Shown piece after piece: positions 10,215 to 20,800 of a stretch of 33,869 nucleotides of DNA. Below the pieces are notes generated by a model. That model had not been told where the DNA came from. It did not search any database and saw only the letters and a list, made by a program, of their open reading frames with translations. Every line of letters starts with the position of its first letter. Within the stretch, counting starts at the first letter, position 1. The position numbers and the translations under genes were made by a program. The DNA is from Thiomicrorhabdus sp. (GTDB lineage Bacteria; Pseudomonadota; Gammaproteobacteria; Thiomicrospirales; Thiomicrospiraceae), in assembly GCA_006222135.1 (NCBI GenBank), contig VCMI01000058.1, positions 1 through 33,869 of the forward strand. Reading direction: 5' to 3'.

Positions 10215-10679
10215 CTATTCGCTCGTTACATGCAGAACTTTCTGCTCTTGCGCCGCACTTTTAATTAACGGCACAAGCTGCTCCATGTGTAAACAGGCAT
10301 TTTGTTCCGTTATCTTATCTAATGCCGCATAATCTTCTTCAAACTGACGACGATTTTGTTTCGATAGATTTTTAACAATTTTATTATAAAGCCCATCGCC
10401 CTCTGCAAGACGGACAATCGTTACCAATTGCTCAGGTGCGACTTGCGGAGCAAACTTCTGCACGATACGGTCGTCAACGCCTATCATTTTGCTGGCCAAC
10501 GCTCGGTAAGCCGTTAATTTACGTTGGTGACTCTCATCATCGGCGACACTTGGATGATTTAAACGCTGCTCGAGCAAAGTATGGAGTGCTTCTACCACCT
10601 CAACAGGCAATGAAAACATGACAGGACCAATCTCTAGCTCAAATTCGCCAGACTCTTTTCGTTTTGCTTCAATATCCAT
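10215..10679 (-). CDS. FliG C-terminal-domain-like protein (154 aa)
   Basis: VDDRIVQKFAPQVAPEQLVTIVRLAEGDGLYNKIVKNLSKQNRRQFEEDYAA resembles the FliG C-domain pattern VDDRSIQ..LLxxVDSExLLxALKGAxxxLxxKxLxNMSxRAAxxLxDDLxx. Confidence 0.55.
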   Translation of the reverse strand: MDIEAKRKESGEFELEIGPVMFSLPVEVVEALHTLLEQRLNHPSVADDESHQRKLTAYRALASKMIGVDDRIVQKFAPQVAPEQLVTIVRLAEGDGLYNKIVKNLSKQNRRQFEEDYAALDKITEQNACLHMEQLVPLIKSAAQEQKVLHVTSE

Positions 10680-10690
10680 ATTATCCCGAC

Positions 10691-11155
10691 CTAAATATAC
10701 TTTGTATCTGTTGAGGTAAATTCAATCTGACCCAAGCTTTCCAGCTCAAAGGTCTTTTCGACAATTCGGCGAATCGCTTCTTTTAACAGTTCTTTACTCG
10801 GCAAGGTAGCCGTGGCTAAATCAGTTTCAAATTGTTTGGCTAAAATACCACCCGTGTTTTTTATGATCATCTCGCTCAGCTCAGGATCATTGGCCACCAT
10901 CATAAACATCAATATATCTTTATTATCTAAAACCCTTAAAAGACTTTGGCACTCCAAATCTTTTAACGCTTTAATTCTCAACCCTAACTTAATATAACTC
11001 TTTAGCGTAGAGTGACTTTCACCTTGTTCCAGCGCTAATAAATGCTCTAGGGTGATGTTCAATAAAGCCACTGAAAATTGATCCATCTTTACGGCAGCAC
11101 ACCCCATATGAACTAACCATTCATTTTCATGGAGCTTTTTTAATCCAACTTTCAT
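10691..11155 (-). CDS. FliG C-terminal-domain-like protein, paralogue of its downstream neighbour (start corrected to MKVGLKK)
   Basis: CQSLLRVLDNKDILMFMMVANDPELSEMIIKNTGGILAKQFETDLA...EAIRRIVEKTFELESLGQIEF FliG-C-like. Confidence 0.55.
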   Translation of the reverse strand: MKVGLKKLHENEWLVHMGCAAVKMDQFSVALLNITLEHLLALEQGESHSTLKSYIKLGLRIKALKDLECQSLLRVLDNKDILMFMMVANDPELSEMIIKNTGGILAKQFETDLATATLPSKELLKEAIRRIVEKTFELESLGQIEFTSTDTKYI

Positions 11156-11342
11156 AGTGAAGACTTCTCTTTTAAAGTAGATATTAATTAAATTGAGTTT
11201 AGGCATTGCTAGAGAACTTAAAGCCTAGTTATAGCCTAAGAGACAGCAAATACCTGGCTATTAAATTAGATGATTAGTAGCGGTTTAAGAGTGTTTGTAG
11301 CATAATACCACATCTCTTAATAAAACGATTTTATACGAAAAA

Positions 11343-12554
11343 ATGCGCTCCAAAACTTCCTCTAAAAACAATAATCATAAAGCACTGCCAACCCCTTCAG
11401 CCGAAGGGTTAGAGCACAGCCAGAAACTGAGTAAAAAAATCAGAAGTACGCTGGCTCGACATAAGCAGTTAACCTTTGCCCAGTACATGCATAAAGCACT
11501 ATATACGCCAGAGTTGGGTTATTACGCCAGCGCTTTACCCAAAATTGGTGAACAGGGTGATTTTATTACCGCGCCAGAAGTCTCACCGATTTTTTCGCGC
11601 TGCTTAGCCCGCCAAACAATACAAATACTTGAACAGCTCGAATCTCCTAATATTTTAGAATTCGGAGCCGGCAGTGGCGTTATGGCTAAAGATATTTTAT
11701 TAGCATTAGAGGAACAAGAGCAAACACTAGAACGGTATTACATCCTAGAAATCAGTGCGAATTTACAAGAGCGCCAAAAAAACAGACTCAAGAACGAACT
11801 GCCAGCAGAACTATTTAAAAAGGTCGTTTGGCTAAACGAATTACCGAGCACACCTATTTCTGCCGTCATTATTGCCAATGAGGTGCTCGATGCTATGCCA
11901 TTTGAACGATTACGCATTGAGCCTGAACAGTTCCTACAAGGATTTGTTCGTTACAACGAAACGGCTGATAAATTTGAATGGGATTACCGACCCATTATCG
12001 ATCCAGACTTGCAAAAATTTGCCTATCAACTGATTCAAAATATTGGCAAAGTATCTCATTTAGGCTACGAAACTGAAATTAATCTCAATATTAAACCTTG
12101 GTTAAAATCACTCAATCAGATCCTAACGCAAGGTGCGGTGATTTTGATTGATTACGGCTATACTCGCCAAGAGTATTACCAACCTGCTCGAGTCATGGGC
12201 ACCTTGCGCTGCCACTATCAACATCGTGCGCACAGCAACCCTTTCTTTTATCCAGGACTACAAGATATTACCGCGCATGTTGATTTTACGGCCGTGGCTG
12301 AAGATGGATTTGACAGCGGCTTCAAGGTCGCAGGCTTCACGACTCAAGCAAATTTTTTAATGGGCAGCGGTTTGATAGAGATGGCCGTTGACCCTGATGC
12401 TCCAGTGACAGAACAAATTAAGATTGCCCAGCAGATTAAAACCCTGACTCTACCTGATGAAATGGGAGAAAGCTTTAAAGTCATCGCTTTGACCAAAAAC
12501 ATTGATAACCCACTAATGGGCTTTAGCGTGCGGGATTTACGCCACCAACTGTAA
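11343..12554 (+). CDS. class I SAM-dependent methyltransferase, MidA/NDUFAF7 family (COG1565)
   Basis: FAQYMHKALYTPELGYYAS, GDFITAPEVSPIF, EFGAGSGVMAKDIL, ANEVLDAMPFERL. Confidence 0.92.
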   Translation: MRSKTSSKNNNHKALPTPSAEGLEHSQKLSKKIRSTLARHKQLTFAQYMHKALYTPELGYYASALPKIGEQGDFITAPEVSPIFSRCLARQTIQILEQLESPNILEFGAGSGVMAKDILLALEEQEQTLERYYILEISANLQERQKNRLKNELPAELFKKVVWLNELPSTPISAVIIANEVLDAMPFERLRIEPEQFLQGFVRYNETADKFEWDYRPIIDPDLQKFAYQLIQNIGKVSHLGYETEINLNIKPWLKSLNQILTQGAVILIDYGYTRQEYYQPARVMGTLRCHYQHRAHSNPFFYPGLQDITAHVDFTAVAEDGFDSGFKVAGFTTQANFLMGSGLIEMAVDPDAPVTEQIKIAQQIKTLTLPDEMGESFKVIALTKNIDNPLMGFSVRDLRHQL

Positions 12555-12601
12555 GAGCTAAAGACAACGTTAAGATTAAACAATACTTTTAGGAACCCAC
12601 C

Positions 12602-13369
12602 ATGGAAATTTTTCAAGCCGCTATTTTAGGTATTATCGAAGGCCTTACTGAGTTCTTGCCCATCTCCTCTACAGGCCATTTAATTGTCGCCAGTGAGTGG
12701 ATGGGGCTAGAGCAGACGGTACAAAACAAATCGTTTGAAGTCATTATTCAAGTCGCCGCTATTTTGGCTATTTTCTCACACTACAAAGAGAAGTTCAGTC
12801 TTGAGCATATTCGTCTTTGGACCAATGTATTTATTGCCTTCCTACCCCTCGCCGTAATTGGCTTTTTGTTTCATCACCAGATCAAAGCTATGTTTACCCT
12901 AGAAACGGTCGCCTGGATGTTTATTGTCGGCGGGATTATCTTTCTTATTATGGAAAAACTCTATAACGAAGGCACTCACCGCACTCGAGATATTGAAGAT
13001 TTGAGCATGTCACAAGCGTTCTGGATTGGGATTGTACAAATGTTCGCGCTCATTCCTGGCACAAGTCGTGCCGGTGCCTCCATTGTCGGTGGCATTATGG
13101 TTGGATTAGATCGTAAAGCATCTGCTGAATTCTCATTTTTACTGGCCTTACCAGTCTTGGCGGCGGCATCGGGCTTAGATCTCGCCACAAACTATTCTGA
13201 ATTTGCAAATACATCATGGCTCCCCTTATTGGTCGGTTTTGTCATGGCCTATATTGTGGCCTACCTAACCATGAGTCTTTTTATCCGCTTCCTGGCAAAA
13301 TTCACTTTTAATGCTTTCGGTATTTACCGCATTATATTTGGGACGGTACTGCTGATCTGGTTTGTTTAA
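12602..13369 (+). CDS. uppP: undecaprenyl-diphosphatase
   Basis: [35 protein letters not shown]. Confidence 0.96.
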   Translation: MEIFQAAILGIIEGLTEFLPISSTGHLIVASEWMGLEQTVQNKSFEVIIQVAAILAIFSHYKEKFSLEHIRLWTNVFIAFLPLAVIGFLFHHQIKAMFTLETVAWMFIVGGIIFLIMEKLYNEGTHRTRDIEDLSMSQAFWIGIVQMFALIPGTSRAGASIVGGIMVGLDRKASAEFSFLLALPVLAAASGLDLATNYSEFANTSWLPLLVGFVMAYIVAYLTMSLFIRFLAKFTFNAFGIYRIIFGTVLLIWFV

Positions 13370-13409
13370 GCTTAATTTACACGCAAAACAAAATATTGGA
13401 AATACCTCG

Positions 13410-13802
13410 ATGAAAAGAATAGTAACGCGACCCACCTGGATAACGTTAGGATGGATACTGATAGGAGTCGTTTTCTACGCATCACTGTTTCCTGTACCGT
13501 ATCCTAAAACAGAGTTCAACCATATGGACAAAGTGCATCACTTTCTCTCTTATGGGGTATTAATGTTATGGTTTTCTCAGCTGTTTCACGGCAAGCAACG
13601 ACTCCTGTTATTAATGTCTTTGATTACCATGGGCATTCTCATCGAGTTCATTCAACCCTATACAGGACGAATGTTTGATCCTTTTGATATGCTCGCCAAT
13701 AGCGCAGGGGCTTTAGTGGCCTGGTTACTTTCGTTAATAGGGGCCGATTTTTTATCGCATTGGTTTAAGAAGAAAGCCACACCCCCCTCTAAACTCGAGT
13801 AA
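13410..13802 (+). CDS. VanZ-like family membrane protein (start corrected)
   Basis: MDKVHHFLSYGVLMLWFSQLF...IEFIQPYTGRMFDPFDMLANSAGALVAW. Confidence 0.8.
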   Translation: MKRIVTRPTWITLGWILIGVVFYASLFPVPYPKTEFNHMDKVHHFLSYGVLMLWFSQLFHGKQRLLLLMSLITMGILIEFIQPYTGRMFDPFDMLANSAGALVAWLLSLIGADFLSHWFKKKATPPSKLE

Positions 13803-13947
13803 CTTAACAAACGGCACTTTTACCCCTTACTGAAATTCGTCAGGAGACAGCATGCTTCGTTTTCATACCGTCCGCCAAAGTCAGGCCATCGATCAAATTG
13901 CCATTAAAGAAAAAGGCATCCCTGGTATTCTCTTGATGACTAAAGAG

Positions 13948-13955
13948 CAGGCCTG
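13948..13955. repeat. CAGGCCTG core (degenerate palindrome copy)
   Basis: 8-bp core only, 4 bp after the nnrE frameshift. Confidence 0.5.
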
Positions 13956-14792
13956 TTTGCTTTTGAATCCTTACAACATCACTTCAATAACCCACAATCC
14001 ATCGTAGTGTTTTGTGGCACGGGCAACAACGGTGGCGATGGTTTCGTGGTGGCTCAATTGGCACTACTGGCCGGCATGGAGGTGCAGGTTTTGCTTCACG
14101 GCAATCCTGACTCTATTCAGGGTGATGCGTTAATCGCTTATCAAGAGATGATTGCCGTCGGCACTACCACCAACGCCTTTTCTGAAAGTCTTATTACTCA
14201 AGCAGATATTTTGGTGGACGCCCTTTTTGGGACAGGGCTCGACCGACCGATTAGCGGTCAACTGGCCGAACAGATCCAATGGCTTAATCAAACTAAAAAG
14301 CCCGTATTAGCATTGGACCTGCCCAGCGGTTTAAATGCGGATACGGGTGCCATTTTAGGCCAAGCGATTCAGGCGACGCATACTTGTACTTTTATTACCC
14401 GTAAATTAGGACTGCACACTTTTCAAGGATCGGATACAGCCGGAAAAGTACACTACAGCCGACTATTCCTACCTTTAGATATCATCCAAAGCCAATCGCC
14501 TGCTGCATTGAATCACTCCCTTAAACATTGGATGAATAAATTACCTGAGCGTCTCGCGAGCCAACATAAAGGGGTGGCCGGAACAGTTTGTTTAGTCGGA
14601 GGAAATAACTCGATGATGGGCGCCATTCAGCTTGCGGGTTTGGCAAGCCTAAAGGTCGGAGCAGGCCTGGTGAAAGTCATCACTCATGCAGAACATACCG
14701 TCGCCATTACGCAAAGTATTCCTGAACTGATGTGTTATCAGCCTAAAGAGTTAATGACTCAAGCCAACCTCTCTAATGTGGTGGGGATTGGG

Positions 14793-14802
14793 CCAGGCCT
14801 GG
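14793..14802. repeat. CCAGGCCTGG palindrome copy 3 (inside nnrD)
   Basis: Exact 10-mer. Confidence 0.95.
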
Positions 14803-15351
14803 GGCTAGACGATTGGGGTAAAAAACTCTATCAACAAATATTGGACGTGCCGTTACCGAAAGTAGTCGATGCGGATGCTTTGAAATTACTGGCTTTAAAT
14901 CCGCAACAACAGAGCAATTGGGTACTGACACCCCATCCAGGGGAAGCCGCTTTATTACTCAATATCACCACACCCGAAATTCAAGCCGATCGCGTTCAAG
15001 CCATTAAGACCTTACAACAGAAATATGGCGGCGTGATTGTTTTAAAAGGCAATGGTAGTTTGATTTATGATGGCGAACATATGGAAATTTGTCTAGCGGG
15101 TAACCCGGGCATGGCCGTGGGTGGAATGGGGGATGTACTGACCGGCACGATTGCGACCTTTATTGCCCAAGGCCTCTCATTATGGGATGCCACCTGCTTA
15201 GGTGTTTCACTGCACGCTCACGCAGGTGATGTGCTCGCCCAACAAAAAGGCCAGCCCGGAATCTTACCTTCCGAACTGGCCTCTGTTATGAGCCAACTGA
15301 TGAGTTACCGTGATTAAACGTTAATTAAGATTTAATTAAGTTCAAATTCAA

Positions 15352-15385
15352 ATTTAATCCGCTACTTTATAAAAGTGGGTTAAAT
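15352..15385. terminator. possible bidirectional terminator between convergent nnrD and purK
   Basis: ATTTAATCCGCTACTTTATAAAAGTGGGTTAAAT imperfect inverted repeat. Confidence 0.45.
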
Positions 15386-15402
15386 TGATTATTCCCTTTC
15401 AA

Positions 15403-16509
15403 CTACGTCGGTAAAAAATCAGCCAACTCTTTAAAGACTTCAAAAAGTTCTTCTTCGGTCTCGGCGATAACATTGATATGACCTAACTTACGTCCAGCAC
15501 GCTCTTCTTTATCGTACAAATGTAAAAACGCTTTGGGCATTTTTAAGACCTTATCCACAGGACCGGTTTCGCCAATGATATTAATCATCGCGGCCAAAGG
15601 TTGGCGTGGTGTCGTTGCCCCTAATGGTAAACCGGTAATTGCACGCACATGGTTCTCAAACTGAGAGGTCATCGCCCCTTCAATGGTCCAGTGACCTGAG
15701 TTATGCACTCGTGGCGCCATCTCATTGGCAACTAAACCATGAACCGTTTCAAATAACTCGAGCGTTAATACACCAACATGACCTAACTCATCCAGCAAGC
15801 TCTGCATATAAGCTTCAGCCTTTTGCTGCGTCTCTTCTGAGACTTCACGCGCTGGTGCAATGGTGTAACGCAAAATCCCTTCGTTATGCACATTTTGCAC
15901 TAATGGATAATAGACATGTTCGTTATTGGCGTTACGTACCGCCACCATCGACAACTCACGTTGGAAGTTAACAAAACCTTCTAACACCAATTCACGCCCA
16001 CCAATTTCTGACCAGGCCTGGTCAATTTGATTTTCGTCTTTTAGAACAAACTGGCCCTTGCCGTCATAGCCTTCTGTGGTGGTTTTTAAAACGGCTGGCA
16101 AACCAATCTTAGCCACCGCAACTTTTAAAGTTTCAAGTGAATCTACGACTTGGTAAGGCGCGCAAGGAATCTTAAGCTGGTCAAACATGCCTTTTTCTCG
16201 GCCACGGTGCTGAGCCGTATACAGAGACTTTTCACCAGGATAGACCGGTGTGGTTTTAGCAATTTCACGCACCGTCGCGACATCAGTATTTTCACTTTCG
16301 TAGGTAATCACATCCGCAAAACTCACTAAATCTGCTAATGAGCCTACATCATCCGACTGCATATACATGTGGCCCAGTAGCGCAGACGGCTCGCTGTGAC
16401 TGCTACCGTAAAAACCAAATTTTTGGCCCAATGGATAACCCGCAATCGCCAACATGCGGCCAAGTTGTCCAGCGCCTAATACACCAATGCGTTTTGTAAT
16501 CGGGGTCAT
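15403..16509 (-). CDS. purK: 5-(carboxyamino)imidazole ribonucleotide synthase (start corrected to MTPITKRI)
   Basis: IGVLGAGQLGRMLAIAGYPLG; LKTTTEGYDGKGQ; ANEMAPRVHNSGHWTIEG. Confidence 0.96.
   Translation of the reverse strand: MTPITKRIGVLGAGQLGRMLAIAGYPLGQKFGFYGSSHSEPSALLGHMYMQSDDVGSLADLVSFADVITYESENTDVATVREIAKTTPVYPGEKSLYTAQHRGREKGMFDQLKIPCAPYQVVDSLETLKVAVAKIGLPAVLKTTTEGYDGKGQFVLKDENQIDQAWSEIGGRELVLEGFVNFQRELSMVAVRNANNEHVYYPLVQNVHNEGILRYTIAPAREVSEETQQKAEAYMQSLLDELGHVGVLTLELFETVHGLVANEMAPRVHNSGHWTIEGAMTSQFENHVRAITGLPLGATTPRQPLAAMINIIGETGPVDKVLKMPKAFLHLYDKEERAGRKLGHINVIAETEEELFEVFKELADFLPT
16009..16024. repeat. TGACCAGGCCTGGTCA palindrome copy 4 (inside purK)
   Basis: Exact 16-bp palindrome; encodes DQAW on the minus strand. 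Confidence 0.95.
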
Positions 16510-16571
16510 TTTTTCTCCATGCAAAGGCATCTATTATCAAAGCCATAGGGCTTAAATCGAGTTTTCTAAAA

Positions 16572-16616
16572 TAAAAAACCGTAGCCAGGCAGTTCAACAA
16601 GGCTTGACCTACGGCT
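16572..16616 (-). terminator. terminator hairpin between purE and purK
   Basis: Minus strand AAAGCCGTAG...CTACGGTTTTTTATTTT. Confidence 0.6.
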
Positions 16617-16663
16617 TTAAGATATCTATATTATTTTGTATTTAGATCGTTTATCAGTCGATT

Positions 16664-17164
16664 TTAAATGCGAGGATCTGAATTCTCTAAAATCGTTTGA
16701 GTTTGCTCCGCTCTAAATGCTTTAACCGCTGCACGAATGACGGGGTTAGAGTTGCCGACGATTTGTGCCGCCAAAATACCTGCATTCTTAGCACCCGCAT
16801 CACCGATGGCCAAGGTGCCGACGGGGATACCACCCGGCATTTGCACAATCGACAACAATGAATCTTGTCCACTCAACGCTTTAGATTGCACAGGCACACC
16901 TAACACTGGCACCACGGTTTTAGCCGCCACCATGCCAGGAAGATGCGCAGCACCACCCGCACCCGCAATAATAACTTGCAAGCCACGTGCTTCAGCTTGA
17001 TCCGCATAGTCAAACATTAAGTCTGGCGTTCTATGCGCCGAAACGACCTTCACTCCATAAGGCACTTTGAAAAGTTCTAACATTTCTACTGCATTTTTCA
17101 TGGTCGGCCAATCAGACTTTGACCCCATAATCACACCGACAACAGGCAATATTGTTTCTGCCAT
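16664..17164 (-). CDS. purE: 5-(carboxyamino)imidazole ribonucleotide mutase
   Basis: [50 protein letters not shown]. Confidence 0.97.
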   Translation of the reverse strand: MAETILPVVGVIMGSKSDWPTMKNAVEMLELFKVPYGVKVVSAHRTPDLMFDYADQAEARGLQVIIAGAGGAAHLPGMVAAKTVVPVLGVPVQSKALSGQDSLLSIVQMPGGIPVGTLAIGDAGAKNAGILAAQIVGNSNPVIRAAVKAFRAEQTQTILENSDPRI

Positions 17165-17369
17165 GATTCCACCTAACTTAGCCTAAAGCTTCGAAAAAAC
17201 GAAGTATTATACACCCCAATGAAATATTAATCATTTTTTAGTAAAAATAGACTTTTTGGCATACTCTAATTGAGATAACCCTATAAAAAATCACTATAAA
17301 GTAACCCTATATCCCGGTAAATTTAGAGGATAATATAATTTATGGACCTTCCTCAAATGGACAATCAAA

Positions 17370-18271
17370 ATGCGACCACTTTTCTCTTTGATCCTAGTGG
17401 GATTCTTAACAACACTGATAGGTTGCACAGACAACAATGAGCAGAGTTACGCGCCGGTTTTCATCGAGCATAAAACGTCTATAAAGCACTACCAGTTTGC
17501 AATTCATCCACTCCACAACCCGACGCGTTTATATGCCGTCTTTAACCCCTTAATAGAGTATCTAAACCAAAACATCAAGGGATCTGAGTTTAGTGTGGAA
17601 GCCTCTAAAAGCTATGCTGACTTTAATGTAAAATTACAAAACCGATCCATTGCTTTTGCGTTGCCCAACCCCTACCAGACATTATTAGCGATTGATAAAG
17701 GTTATCAAGTCATTGCCAAAATGGGCGATGATGAAAATTTTAAAGGTATTTTTTGGTGCGTAAAGACAGCAATATAAAAGACCCAATAGACTTAAAAGGT
17801 AAGGTGGTCAGCTACCCTGCTCCCACAGCCTTAGCCGCGACCCTATTGCCACAGGATTTTTTGCAGAATAATGGGATTAATGTCCGCACAGACATTGAAA
17901 ATAGATATGTAGGTTCGCAAGAGTCTTCTATTATGAATGTTTTTGTGGGTGATAGCGCCGCAGGTGCCACCTGGCCACCGCCATGGAAAGCTCTCTCTGA
18001 TGAACGGCCAGAACTTAAACAACAACTTAAAGTCATTTGGCAAACACAATCCTTGCCTAATAATAGCATTATCGCTAGATCAGATGTTCCACCGGAACTT
18101 ATCAGAGAAGTGCAGACATTATTAATTAACCTCCAGAACACGGAATCCGGGCAAAAGATACTTAAAGCCATGTATCTTTCAAAGTTTGAATTGGCCGATA
18201 ATGAAACTTATAATCGCGTCCAAAAATTCATTGAACATTTTGAAAAAACAGTCCGCCCTCTCAACCCCTAA
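17370..18271 (+). pseudogene. PhnD-like phosphate/phosphonate-type periplasmic binding lipoprotein, frameshifted at T-run 17749-17754
   Basis: Lipobox LTTLIGC; ...FKGIF then frame change to VRKDSNIKDPIDLKGKVVSYPAPTALAATLLPQ; one added T restores GIFLVRKDSNI. Confidence 0.8.
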
Positions 18272-18341
18272 AAAAGGCTCTTTAAAAAGAATACCGATGA
18301 ACTGGATACCTAATTTAGGTCCAAAAAATACGGAATAAATC

Positions 18342-20750
18342 ATGCTTCAACGCTTTAAAAGTAAATCTATCAAACATTCATTAATTATCGGTATAGCCAT
18401 TATTCATGCCATATTAATGAGCATATTTGTGTTTGACTTGGTACAACGAGAAAAAGCATTTTTATTAGATGAGTCTAAGGCTGCCACCATCGGCATTACT
18501 AGAACCTTAGCCGTTAACAGCATTAACGGCGTACTCTCCAATGACCTCATCGGTTTAGAAGAGATTATAGCCGCACAGTCACTCCAACCCAACTTTAACT
18601 TCGGCATGATTTTAGACACAAAAGGCCAAATTCTAGCCTTCCACAACGCCCAAAATCCAACTGAAAACAGAACGGGACAATATATCTCTATTGACTCTCT
18701 CGGCTCTGACAATGGCGTCGTTATTTTAACCGACCGACCTGAAGTCATTGATACCGCTAGTCCTATTTATGTCAATGAAGAACAGATCGGTTGGGTGCGA
18801 GTGCAAAACAGCCGACAAAAGATGGCCGACAGTTTGCAAAAGATGACTTACGAAGGAGTGATGTACGCACTGTTTGCGATACTGATTGGAGCGCTGTTTG
18901 CCTGGTTTATAGGACGACAACTCACCCGAGACATTAACCAATTAGTGAATACCACGCAAAAAGTTCGCGCTGGCGAAAGAAATATCTCACTCAACCTTAA
19001 TCGCCGGGATGAATTACAGACTCTTGCAGAAAACTTCCAATCAATGCTCTCTAGTCTGAATAACAAAGAGTCCGAACTGTTTACCGAAAAGGAACGTGCC
19101 GAGGTGACCTTAAAGTCGATTGGCGATGGCGTTATCACCACCAATCGAGCGGGAGAGATAACTTACCTTAATCCAGTATCAGAACACTTAACAGGCTGGA
19201 GCAACCAGAGAGCTACTGGCCAACCGATACCAATTGTTTTTAAAATTTACAATGAAACCACGATGGAACCCGCCAATAACCCCGCTCTAAAGTCGATGGA
19301 AACAGGGCAAATTATTGCCTTAGAAAATCACACCATTTTGATTAATCACGCAGGGGAGAGCATCTCTATTGAAGATTCTGGTGCGCCTATCATTGATAGG
19401 CAAGGCCAAATAATTGGATCGGTTTTAGTTTTTCATGATGCGACTGAAGCTAAAAAGTTGCGCGCCACACTCACATGGCAAGCCACGCACGACAGCTTAA
19501 CAGGACTGCATAACCGCACCGCATTTGAAAGCCATCTCGAAGAGCTCATCGAGGAGGCCGCACACGACCCCGATAGTCAGCACTGCTTACTTTATATCGA
19601 CTTAGATCAATTTAAAGTGGTTAACGACACCGCAGGCCATACCGCCGGAGATGAACTCTTAAAGCAAGTTGCTTTGTGCATTAAAAAAGAGATTCGAGAT
19701 AACGATTTATTAGCCCGAATTGGTGGAGATGAATTCTCTATCTTACTGGCAAACTGTCACCTTGATACGGCCATGGTTATCGCTGAAAAAGTTCGCTACC
19801 ACGTTGATGCATACCGTTTCATCTGGGAAGATAAAGTCTTTAATATTGGTACCAGCATTGGTATTGCTAAGATTGAAGGCCTGACCAATAAAGCAACGGT
19901 AATGAGCCAGGCAGACATCGCCTGCTACCTAGCAAAAGACAATGGTCGAAATCGAGTCAATGTTTATATTGCAGATGATAAATCCGTAGAGAAAACCTAC
20001 AACCAGCTTGGCTGGGTTGGCAAAATAAAATCCGGCATTGAGCAGAAGCAATTTCGACTTTATGCCCAAGAGATCACCCCTTTACAAGAAGCTCAAACTC
20101 ATAAGAGCTATGAGATACTGGTGCGTTTAAAGAAAACTGATGGCACTATTGTTTTTCCAGATGCCTTTTTACCTGCGGCTGAACGGTTTAATCTAATGGC
20201 GGCCTTAGATACTTATATTGTTGAACATGCCCTTGAATGGTTAAAACAGCATAGCGAAAAAATAGAGCGCTTGAACATCAATATTTCTGGGCAATCCTTA
20301 GAAAACGAGGATTTTAACAACCGCCTACTAGAGTTATTAGCCGAAAATGAGACGATTAACCATAAAATCTGTTTTGAAATCACTGAAACCACAGCCATTA
20401 CCCACATGTCCTCTAGCATCACTTTTTTAAACAGTATTAAGAGTTATGGTTGCCAACTGGCACTGGATGATTTCGGTTCAGGATTCGCGTCTTTTACCTG
20501 GTTAAAAACCTTACCCGTTGATTACGTTAAAATTGATGGGACTTTTGTGCTCGACGTGCTCTCTGACAAGGTCGATGCTGCGATGGTTCGAGCCTTACAC
20601 CAAGTGAGTCAAGAGATGAATATTAAATCAATCGCTGAGTTTGTCGAAAATCAAGCCACTGCCGATTGGTTACAAACGGTAGGCATTGAGTATGCCCAAG
20701 GCTATCATTTCCATAAACCGGCACCGATTGAGGCGTTATTTAAAGCCTAA
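18342..20750 (+). CDS. membrane HAMP-PAS-GGDEF-EAL c-di-GMP turnover protein
   Basis: Two TM segments, HAMP (RRDELQTLAENFQSML), PAS (SIGDGVITTNRAGEITYLNP), RDND I-site plus GGDEF, EIL/DDFGSGFASFTWLKTLPVDYVKIDG EAL motifs. Confidence 0.93.
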   Translation: MLQRFKSKSIKHSLIIGIAIIHAILMSIFVFDLVQREKAFLLDESKAATIGITRTLAVNSINGVLSNDLIGLEEIIAAQSLQPNFNFGMILDTKGQILAFHNAQNPTENRTGQYISIDSLGSDNGVVILTDRPEVIDTASPIYVNEEQIGWVRVQNSRQKMADSLQKMTYEGVMYALFAILIGALFAWFIGRQLTRDINQLVNTTQKVRAGERNISLNLNRRDELQTLAENFQSMLSSLNNKESELFTEKERAEVTLKSIGDGVITTNRAGEITYLNPVSEHLTGWSNQRATGQPIPIVFKIYNETTMEPANNPALKSMETGQIIALENHTILINHAGESISIEDSGAPIIDRQGQIIGSVLVFHDATEAKKLRATLTWQATHDSLTGLHNRTAFESHLEELIEEAAHDPDSQHCLLYIDLDQFKVVNDTAGHTAGDELLKQVALCIKKEIRDNDLLARIGGDEFSILLANCHLDTAMVIAEKVRYHVDAYRFIWEDKVFNIGTSIGIAKIEGLTNKATVMSQADIACYLAKDNGRNRVNVYIADDKSVEKTYNQLGWVGKIKSGIEQKQFRLYAQEITPLQEAQTHKSYEILVRLKKTDGTIVFPDAFLPAAERFNLMAALDTYIVEHALEWLKQHSEKIERLNINISGQSLENEDFNNRLLELLAENETINHKICFEITETTAITHMSSSITFLNSIKSYGCQLALDDFGSGFASFTWLKTLPVDYVKIDGTFVLDVLSDKVDAAMVRALHQVSQEMNIKSIAEFVENQATADWLQTVGIEYAQGYHFHKPAPIEALFKA

Positions 20751-20800
20751 GGCAATATGATTTAACGAACTGCATTTCATTAAACTCAGCTTGATAAAGT

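Larger units (their letters stand above)
13852..15317 (+). pseudogene. nnrE/nnrD: bifunctional NAD(P)HX epimerase/dehydratase, frameshifted near 13942-13944
   Basis: MLRFHTVRQSQAIDQIAIKEKGIPGILLMTK then a frame change; restoring one A gives MTKRAGLFAFESLQHHFNNPQSIVVFCGTGNNGGDG; C-terminal KPVLALDLPSGLNADTG, VLTPHPGEAALLL, NPGMAVGGMGDVLTG. Confidence 0.88.

Noticed and set aside
14660-14672. GCAGGCCTGGTG as a full palindrome copy
   Set aside because: One mismatch from CCAGGCCTGG; counted only as a near-copy, as is GCAGGCCTGG at 23795.
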